A DNA stretch of 15,046 bases from Symbiobacteriaceae bacterium. Its GTDB lineage: Bacteria; Bacillota_E; Symbiobacteriia; Symbiobacteriales; Symbiobacteriaceae. A program made the translations under genes and the position numbers. A model generated the notes under the pieces. That model worked only from the letters and a program-made list of their open reading frames with translations, ran no database searches and had not been told where the DNA came from. Every line of letters begins with the position of its first letter. Within the stretch, counting starts at the first letter, position 1. Shown one piece after another: positions 7,894 through 15,046 of this stretch. The stretch is taken from positions 1 through 15,046 of the forward strand of contig DAHVXO010000182.1 in assembly GCA_027356675.1 (NCBI GenBank), read 5' to 3'.

Positions 7894-10206
7894 ATGTCCA
7901 TCGAACTGGGTCACTTGAATCCACCGCAGCGTGAAGCGGTGCTCCACGGCGGCGGGCCCCTGTTGATTTTGGCCGGCGCGGGATCAGGGAAGACCCGCGT
8001 GCTAACCCACCGCATCGCACATCTGGTGGACCAGGGCATCAGCCCCTGGCGGATCCTGGCGATCACCTTTACGAATAAGGCCGCGGCGGAGATGAAGGAG
8101 CGGCTTGGGGTCCTGGTTGGGGAGCAGGCGCATGACCTCTGGGTCAGCACCTTCCACTCGGCCTGCGTCCGCATGCTCCGGCGTGACATCGAACGCATGG
8201 GCTATGCCAAGAACTTCGTCATCCTCGATACCGCCGACCAGTTGTCGGTGATCAAGGACTGTATGAAGCAGTTCAACCTTTCCGACAAGCAGTTCCAACC
8301 GGGGGCGGTCCTGGGCACCATCTCCGGCGCCAAGAACGCCATGCTGGGGGTCAAGGAGTTCGCCGCACAGGCCCGGGACTACTACCAGCAGCAGGTGGCG
8401 CAAGTCTTCCGGCTCTACCAGGACCGGCTGAAGGCGAACAACGCCCTGGACTTCGACGACCTGCTGCTGCTGTGCGTCAAGCTGCTAGAGGCCTACCCGG
8501 ACGTGCTGGAGCACTACCAGCAGAAGTTTGAACACATCCTGGTCGATGAGTATCAGGACACCAACGCGGTCCAGAATCGCTGGATCTTCCTGCTCGCCGC
8601 CCGCAAGCGCAACCTCTGCGTCGTGGGCGATGACGACCAGGGGGTCTATTCGTGGCGGGGGGCCGATATCCAGAACATCCTGGACTTCGAGGCGCAGTAT
8701 CCGGACGCCCGGGTCATCAAACTCGAGCAGAACTATCGCTCCACGGGGACGATTCTGGAGGCAGCCTACCGGGTGATCCGCCATAACGTAGGGCGCAAGG
8801 AGAAGAAGCTCTGGACCGCCAGCGGGTCGGGCGACAAAATCGTCCGCTTCGTCGCCACCGACGACCGGGAGGAGAGCCAGTTTGTCGCCGAGGAGATCCA
8901 GCGGCTGGTCGCCGCCGGTCTGGGCGACGGGGGGCTGACCTACCAGGACTTTGCGGTGCTCTACCGGACGCACGCGCAGTCCGGATCGCTGGAGCAAGCG
9001 TTCGTGCAGAAGGAGATTCCCTACGGAATCCTTGGCGGCCTCAAGTTCTTCGAGCGCAAGGAAGTCAAGGATGTGCTCGCCTACCTCCGGCTGATCGCGA
9101 ACCCTGCGGACACCATCGCTTTCCGGCGTGCCATCGGCGCGCCCAAGCGGGGTGTGGGACCGGCTTCGGTGGACAAGGTGGTCGATTACGCGGAGCAGTG
9201 GAATGTGCCCATCGCGGCGATTGCCCTGGATTGCAGTCTCGTACCCGGCCTGACGTCGGGGTATCGCACAAAGGTGGAGGCCTTCGCCACCGTCATCGAG
9301 GAATTGACGAATATGGGCGCTTACCTGCCCGTCGGTGAGCTGATTGAGCAGGTGGTGCTGAAGTCCGGGTACTTGGAGGAGCTGAAGGCCGATCCCTCCC
9401 TGGAGGGCGCTGGTCGGGTGGACAACGTCGAGAAGCTGGTCTCCATGGGGGCCGAGTTCGCCATGGAGAATGCCGAGGCGGAAGAGGGGCTCTCACCCTT
9501 GGACACCTTCCTGGCGTATGCCACGCTGATGACCGATGCCGACCAGGTGGAGGCCGGCCAGGATAAGGTGATCATGATGACCCTTCACTCGGCCAAGGGA
9601 CTGGAGTTTCCGGTGGTCTTCATCGTCGGGATGGAGGAGGGGGTCTTCCCCCACAACCGTGCGCTGACCGATGAACGGCAGATGGAGGAGGAGCGGCGCC
9701 TTTGTTATGTGGGCATGACACGGGCGCGGCGGCGTCTCTTCGTGACCAACGCCCTGACCCGAACGATTTGGAACCAGCCAAGCGCCAACCCGCCTAGCCG
9801 GTTCTTGCAAGAGATTCCGGAGGAGTTGTGGGAGCAGGCACCCGGGCGGCGGCGGGCTTCGGAGCCGTCCTGGGGGTCTGGGGCCGGGACCGGCTGGTCC
9901 CGCAGCGAGGGGCGGCGCCGGAGTTTTGTGGATGATGATGCCACGCCGGCCATCGGGTCGGCGGGGTGGGGGCAGACGCGAGAGGCACAGCGGCTCCAGT
10001 CCCAGCGGGCGGCCGGTTTAGCGGGTCCGGGTTCGGCAGCGCCAACTCCGGCCACACCCAGCCTGGAGCCCGGGGACCGGGTGACGCATCCCAAGTTCGG
10101 CGAGGGCCTCGTGCGGGCGGTCAAGGGCGACACCATCACGGTCCAGTTCCCGGACGTGGGGCAGAAGCTCCTGGTGGCCGGATATGTGCAGAAGGTCGGG
10201 GGATGA
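7894..10206 (+). CDS. pcrA: ATP-dependent DNA helicase PcrA (UvrD family)
   Basis: This 770-aa superfamily 1A 3'-5' helicase removes RecA and stalled complexes from DNA and acts in excision repair and at transcription-replication conflicts. All motifs are present: Q motif LNPPQREAV (8-16), Walker A AGAGSGKT with K33, motif Ia AITFTNKAAAEM, Walker B DEYQD (218-222), motif III GDDDQGVYSWRGAD, motif IV LEQNYRST, motif V LHSAKGLEFPVVF (564-576) and motif VI CYVGMTRARRRL. A low-complexity Gly/Ser/Arg linker (about 648-722) leads to a C-terminal Tudor-like domain (GDRVTHPKFGEG, about 727-766), which in Bacillus PcrA binds RNA polymerase. The ATG at 7894 has GGGGAGG four bases upstream. Length is close to the usual 730-770 aa. 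It is the first gene of the pcrA...ligA cluster; the pcrB gene often found before it is absent here. Confidence 0.97.
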   Translation: MSIELGHLNPPQREAVLHGGGPLLILAGAGSGKTRVLTHRIAHLVDQGISPWRILAITFTNKAAAEMKERLGVLVGEQAHDLWVSTFHSACVRMLRRDIERMGYAKNFVILDTADQLSVIKDCMKQFNLSDKQFQPGAVLGTISGAKNAMLGVKEFAAQARDYYQQQVAQVFRLYQDRLKANNALDFDDLLLLCVKLLEAYPDVLEHYQQKFEHILVDEYQDTNAVQNRWIFLLAARKRNLCVVGDDDQGVYSWRGADIQNILDFEAQYPDARVIKLEQNYRSTGTILEAAYRVIRHNVGRKEKKLWTASGSGDKIVRFVATDDREESQFVAEEIQRLVAAGLGDGGLTYQDFAVLYRTHAQSGSLEQAFVQKEIPYGILGGLKFFERKEVKDVLAYLRLIANPADTIAFRRAIGAPKRGVGPASVDKVVDYAEQWNVPIAAIALDCSLVPGLTSGYRTKVEAFATVIEELTNMGAYLPVGELIEQVVLKSGYLEELKADPSLEGAGRVDNVEKLVSMGAEFAMENAEAEEGLSPLDTFLAYATLMTDADQVEAGQDKVIMMTLHSAKGLEFPVVFIVGMEEGVFPHNRALTDERQMEEERRLCYVGMTRARRRLFVTNALTRTIWNQPSANPPSRFLQEIPEELWEQAPGRRRASEPSWGSGAGTGWSRSEGRRRSFVDDDATPAIGSAGWGQTREAQRLQSQRAAGLAGPGSAAPTPATPSLEPGDRVTHPKFGEGLVRAVKGDTITVQFPDVGQKLLVAGYVQKVGG

Positions 10207-10847
10207 GGAGCATGGCGGCCGTTGTCTCCATTCAGGTCGGAAAGCCTCGAAGGATAGACGGGGAGTGGGAGTCCGGGTTCATCAAGACACCGGTGGATGG
10301 ACCAGTCTGGCTGGGAGTCACGAACCTGGACGGCGATGGACAGGCTGACCTCAAGCACCACGGCGGGCCGGATCAGGCGGTGCTGGTTTATGCGGCCGAG
10401 CATTACCCGACCTGGCGTGTAGAGTTGGGCCGGCCAGACCTGCCTTACGGTGCTTTTGCCGAGAACGTGACGGTCTCGGGTCTCACTGAGGCGAGAGTCT
10501 GCATCGGTGACGTTTACGCCCTCGGTGGTGCCAAGGTTCAGGTTACGCAGCCGCGAACCCCGTGCTGGAAGCTCTCCCGCCGGTGGGAGACCGAGGGGCT
10601 GACTGTCCAGGTGCAGCAGACCGGCCGGACCGGTTGGTACCTGCGGGTGCTGTCGGAAGGGTTCGTGGAGCCAGGTGCGGCCGTGGTGCTGCGCGAGCGG
10701 TCTTACCCGGACTGGACCGTGACCCGTGCTGCTCAGGTGATGCGTTCCTGCCGGGAAGACCCGGCGGCGGCCGCAGGGCTCCAGGCGGTTGGTCCCCTTT
10801 CGGAACGGTGGAAGACAACCCTGGCCAGAGTCTTAAAAAAAGTTTAA
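10203..10847 (+). CDS. MOSC-domain protein of the YiiM/YflK type
   Basis: A 214-aa MOSC protein. The N-terminal and core features fit YiiM/YflK: GIKTPVDGP-like GFIKTPVDGPVWL (25-37), GDGQADLKHHGGPDQAV (44-60), EHYPTW, the GAFAENVTVSGL stretch (83-94), and PRTPCWK with C121, the Cys expected to ligand molybdenum cofactor. A short helical C-terminal domain (about 165-214) matches the YiiM 3-alpha extension. In E. coli, YiiM and YcbX use molybdenum cofactor to reduce N-hydroxylated bases such as 6-hydroxylaminopurine. The ATG at 10203 overlaps the pcrA stop in ATGA, so translation is probably coupled; the ATG at 10212 is an alternative. The open frame continues far upstream inside pcrA, but those residues are an out-of-frame reading. 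Function in this organism is inferred from family. Confidence 0.85.
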   Translation: MRSMAAVVSIQVGKPRRIDGEWESGFIKTPVDGPVWLGVTNLDGDGQADLKHHGGPDQAVLVYAAEHYPTWRVELGRPDLPYGAFAENVTVSGLTEARVCIGDVYALGGAKVQVTQPRTPCWKLSRRWETEGLTVQVQQTGRTGWYLRVLSEGFVEPGAAVVLRERSYPDWTVTRAAQVMRSCREDPAAAAGLQAVGPLSERWKTTLARVLKKV

Positions 10848-10848
10848 A

Positions 10849-10858
10849 TCGATATCGA
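10849..10858. repeat. 10-bp palindrome in an AT-rich gap
   Basis: TCGATATCGA is a perfect palindrome between the MOSC stop codon and the ribosome-binding-site hairpin. It overlaps the only AT-rich stretch near the start of the unknown gene, where a local promoter would be expected, so it could be an operator. A palindrome of this length can also arise by chance. Confidence 0.3.
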
Positions 10859-10865
10859 ACATATT

Positions 10866-10912
10866 CACCTCCTGACACGTTTGAGAAGTTAGAAACGGTC
10901 AGGAGGTGTTTT
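10866..10912 (+). promoter_or_regulatory. Hairpin pairing the ribosome binding site with an anti-Shine-Dalgarno copy
   Basis: CACCTCCTGAC (10866-10876) is the exact reverse complement of GTCAGGAGGTG (10898-10908), which holds the AGGAGGTG ribosome binding site of the next gene five bases before its ATG. After one unpaired A (10877), CGTTT (10878-10882) pairs with AAACG (10893-10897) around a 10-base loop, giving 16 bp in all. Four T follow (10909-10912), so the same hairpin also has the form of an intrinsic terminator for transcripts arriving from pcrA and the MOSC gene. An AT-rich stretch lies upstream (10834-10865), with a weak -10-like CATATT at 10860-10865. Confidence 0.75.
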
Positions 10913-10913
10913 C

Positions 10914-11618
10914 ATGGAGAAGAGCGCGAACGATCGGCCCCTTCCGTTCACCGAGGCTGACTTGGTGGGTCCCGCAGACCGTCCCCGCCCCGACTGGGAG
11001 ATTTCCATGGTGGAGTGGCAGACCTACGTGAATTCCACGGTCAAGGGACGGCTGGACGCCATGGACGGCACCGCGATCAAGGCGATTCAGTGTGCCGCGA
11101 AGCCTAAGGACGGCCTGATCTATGTGACGGCGTGCGATCCCTCCGCTCCCAAGGCTCATGTGGTCACCCCCATCGGCAATCACCGCACCGCTACGTTCAG
11201 CCTGTTCACGCCGCTGCTGCCATTTGGGTTCCCGCGGATTGGTGAGAAGTATCGGGTGGTCTTCAAGTGCTGGCCCGAGGACTACGGCAAGGTCAAGGTT
11301 CTCGTGATCCAGGTGAAGGGCTACCGGGTGGAGCGTCTGGAGAAGGAGTCTAAGAAAGCGCCGGCTGCGAACAAGGAGAACCCCATGGCGGAACTCGTAG
11401 CCGGTCCGGAGCAAACCAAGACACCAGTGACCAACGTTGAGAAGCCCAAGTCCACGGAGTCAGTGTCAGGCACCGAAAGGCCCAAGGCTGAGACAGCGGC
11501 GGCTGCGGAGAAGGCCCGGTCCGATTCTGCAGTGTCACAGCAGGTGCCCGATGCCGAGTCTCCGCAGGATGAACCGGCCCCGACCAACAGCCCAAAGGAC
11601 CGGAACAGGCCTGAATGA
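10914..11618 (+). CDS. Unrecognised 234-aa protein with a disordered C-terminal tail
   Basis: I do not recognise this protein. Residues about 25-145 look folded and strand-rich (KDGLIYVTAC, TATFSLFTPLLPFGFPRIG, YRVVFKCW, KVKVLVIQVKGYRVERL) with three Cys (60, 74, 119). From about 145 to the end the sequence is rich in Lys, Glu, Ala, Pro, Ser and Thr (EKPKSTESVSGTERPKAE and similar), which predicts a long flexible, charged tail. No signal peptide, membrane segment or catalytic motif is visible, so it is probably cytoplasmic. Its ATG has the near-perfect AGGAGGTG five bases upstream, but that site is locked in a hairpin, so translation or transcription start is likely controlled. It stands between the pcrA-MOSC pair and the GNAT gene, and is followed six bases later by an 11-bp tandem repeat. 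The reading frame is well supported by start signal and intact length; no function can be given. Confidence 0.8.
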   Translation: MEKSANDRPLPFTEADLVGPADRPRPDWEISMVEWQTYVNSTVKGRLDAMDGTAIKAIQCAAKPKDGLIYVTACDPSAPKAHVVTPIGNHRTATFSLFTPLLPFGFPRIGEKYRVVFKCWPEDYGKVKVLVIQVKGYRVERLEKESKKAPAANKENPMAELVAGPEQTKTPVTNVEKPKSTESVSGTERPKAETAAAAEKARSDSAVSQQVPDAESPQDEPAPTNSPKDRNRPE

Positions 11619-11623
11619 CTGGC

Positions 11624-11711
11624 GATGCGGTCCTGATGCGGTCCTGATGCGGTCCTGATGCGGTCCTGATGCGGTCCTGATGCAGTCCTGATGCAGTCCT
11701 GGTGCGGTCTC
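11624..11711. repeat. Tandem array of eight 11-bp units
   Basis: Five exact copies of GATGCGGTCCT (11624-11678) are followed by two copies of the variant GATGCAGTCCT (11679-11700) and one degenerate unit GGTGCGGTCTC (11701-11711). The array begins five bases after the stop codon of the 234-aa gene and ends about 30 bases before a promoter-like element. The plus strand is closed by TGA in every frame through the repeat, so it is not coding in that direction. The 11-bp period is close to one helical turn. There are no spacers, so it is not a CRISPR. Confidence 0.95.
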
Positions 11712-11742
11712 AACGTAACCCTGATGGCACCTCTACGGGGTC

Positions 11743-11770
11743 TTGCTACCGTCTGAATGCGTGTTATGCT
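11743..11770 (+). promoter_or_regulatory. Candidate sigma-A-type promoter for the GNAT leader
   Basis: TTGCTA (11743-11748, four of six to TTGACA) and TATGCT (11765-11770, four of six to TATAAT) are separated by 16 bases. A TG one base before the -10 (11762-11763) gives an extended -10 form. Transcription would start near 11777 and run into the hairpin at 11798-11827. Motif match only. Confidence 0.5.
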
Positions 11771-11797
11771 CGCCCGAACTCGCCTACATACTGGTCA

Positions 11798-11832
11798 GAC
11801 CGGCCTCCTGCTTGCAGGGGGCCGGTCCTTTT
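11798..11832 (+). terminator. Intrinsic terminator or attenuator in the GNAT leader
   Basis: GACCGGCCTCCTGC (11798-11811) pairs with GCAGGGGGCCGGTC (11814-11827), one T-G pair in 14, and is followed by CTTTT. It lies about 30 bases downstream of a promoter-like element and about 95 bases before the GNAT start, so it is placed as a leader attenuator; it could equally end transcripts from the 234-aa gene. CATGAAGGAC (11850-11859) could pair with GTCC and TTCATG (11825-11836, two T bulged), disturbing the base of the terminator stem and its U-run. Confidence 0.75.
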
Positions 11833-11926
11833 CATGCACAGTCTTGGTCCATGAAGGACTTCAGCTCAACCCGTGGAAGGGGAAAGATAGTCTGCATGCG
11901 CCCCAACCCGCTAGGAGTGAGGGTCC

Positions 11927-14909
<2,983 letters not shown>

Positions 14910-14923
14910 CCACGCTCACAGGC

Positions 14924-14963
14924 AAGACGCAGTACCACCCATCCCAGGGGGGCTGCGTCTTTT
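14924..14963 (+). terminator. Intrinsic terminator of ligA
   Basis: AAGACGCAG (14924-14932) pairs with CTGCGTCTT (14953-14961), with further C-G pairing inside (CCACCC against GGGGGG), and ends in four T (14960-14963). It begins 14 bases after the ligA stop codon. Confidence 0.9.
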
Positions 14964-14982
14964 CGTTCCCTCTGAGTCGCCC

Positions 14983-15046
14983 CCTCGTCTTGCCCCCAGT
15001 CAGGGGCGGCGGCGCCCGGGCTCCACCTGACCTCGTCTTGTCCCCA
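14983..15046. repeat. Direct repeat flanking a palindromic stretch, cut by the window end
   Basis: CCTCGTCTTGCCCCCA (14983-14998) recurs as CCTCGTCTTGTCCCCA (15031-15046), 15 of 16 identical with a 48-base period. Between them GTCAGG (14999-15004) and CCTGAC (15026-15031) are inverted around a GC-rich core. The second copy ends at the window edge, so a longer array cannot be excluded. Confidence 0.6.

Larger units (their letters stand above)
11619..11926 (+). promoter_or_regulatory. 308-base gene-free regulatory stretch before the GNAT gene
   Basis: From left to right this stretch holds the 11-bp tandem array, a promoter-like pair, the strong terminator hairpin and a 90-base segment leading to the ribosome binding site AGGAG (11913-11917). 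In the last segment AAGGAC (11854-11859) can pair with GTCC at 11847-11850 (GGAC only), with the terminator base, or with GTCCTT overlapping the TTG start (11923-11928). ACCC (11906-11909) and GGGT (11921-11924) could flank the ribosome binding site. I cannot match it to a known riboswitch or T-box; no tRNA or small gene is seen. Confidence 0.5.

Noticed and set aside
9966..10202. N-terminal extension of the MOSC protein
   Set aside because: These 79 codons lie within pcrA in another frame; MOSC homology begins near 10203, where an ATGA overlap gives a natural start.
11624..11711. CRISPR array
   Set aside because: Units are 11 bases and contiguous, with no spacers and no cas genes nearby.
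11321..11713. 130-codon minus frame with 11-residue repeats (HQDRIRTASGP)
   Set aside because: The repeated peptide is simply the 11-bp array read three times per 33 bases; the rest is antisense to the 234-aa gene.
11834..11926. Known riboswitch or T-box in the GNAT leader
   Set aside because: I could not find the conserved cores I know, such as the T-box AGGGTGG-type element or SAM, cobalamin and preQ1 motifs.

Overview
The window looks like chromosomal DNA from a high-GC, endospore-forming member of the Bacillota. Supporting signs are a GerD-like germination lipoprotein, a paired XPB helicase and helicase-associated gene, a membrane histidine kinase whose H-box resembles sporulation kinases, strong purine-rich ribosome binding sites, frequent GTG and TTG starts, a tRNA with encoded CCA, and the pcrA...ligA order typical of this phylum. 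No genus can be named from the sequence alone. Nothing indicates a phage, plasmid or transposon.

Layout. Bases 1-32 are the 3' end of a tRNA, followed by a perfect 16-bp bidirectional terminator. A minus-strand DUF2161-type gene (PD-(D/E)XK nuclease fold plus winged helix) comes next, then a divergently placed gerD-like lipoprotein gene on the plus strand. gerD converges on a two-gene minus-strand operon, XPB helicase then helicase-associated protein, joined by a GTGA overlap. A 562-aa XPB is predicted when a TTG start with a good ribosome binding site is chosen. Divergent from XPB is a 973-aa membrane histidine kinase with N-terminal transmembrane segments, a decayed HD-GYP-like segment, GAF, PAS, HisKA and HATPase domains, and no adjacent response regulator.

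From 7.9 kb to the end everything reads on the plus strand: pcrA (UvrD/PcrA helicase with its C-terminal Tudor-like domain), a YiiM/YflK-type MOSC protein overlapping pcrA by ATGA, an unrecognised 234-aa protein with a disordered tail, a 308-base regulatory gap, a GNAT acetyltransferase, and ligA (NAD-dependent DNA ligase) closed by a clear terminator. The standard pcrA-ligA neighbourhood therefore has three extra genes between the helicase and the ligase.

The most unusual signals are non-coding. An 11-bp perfect inverted repeat pairs the ribosome binding site of the unknown gene with an upstream copy of the 16S anti-Shine-Dalgarno sequence. Directly after that gene lies an 8-unit, 11-bp tandem repeat. 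It is followed by a promoter-like element and a strong terminator hairpin in the leader of the GNAT gene, with downstream bases able to pair with part of the terminator. The shared theme of the coding genes is DNA repair and strand processing (XPB pair, PcrA, LigA, possibly the PD-(D/E)XK protein and the MOSC protein) mixed with spore biology (GerD, possibly the kinase). No complete, obviously new multi-gene system is seen.
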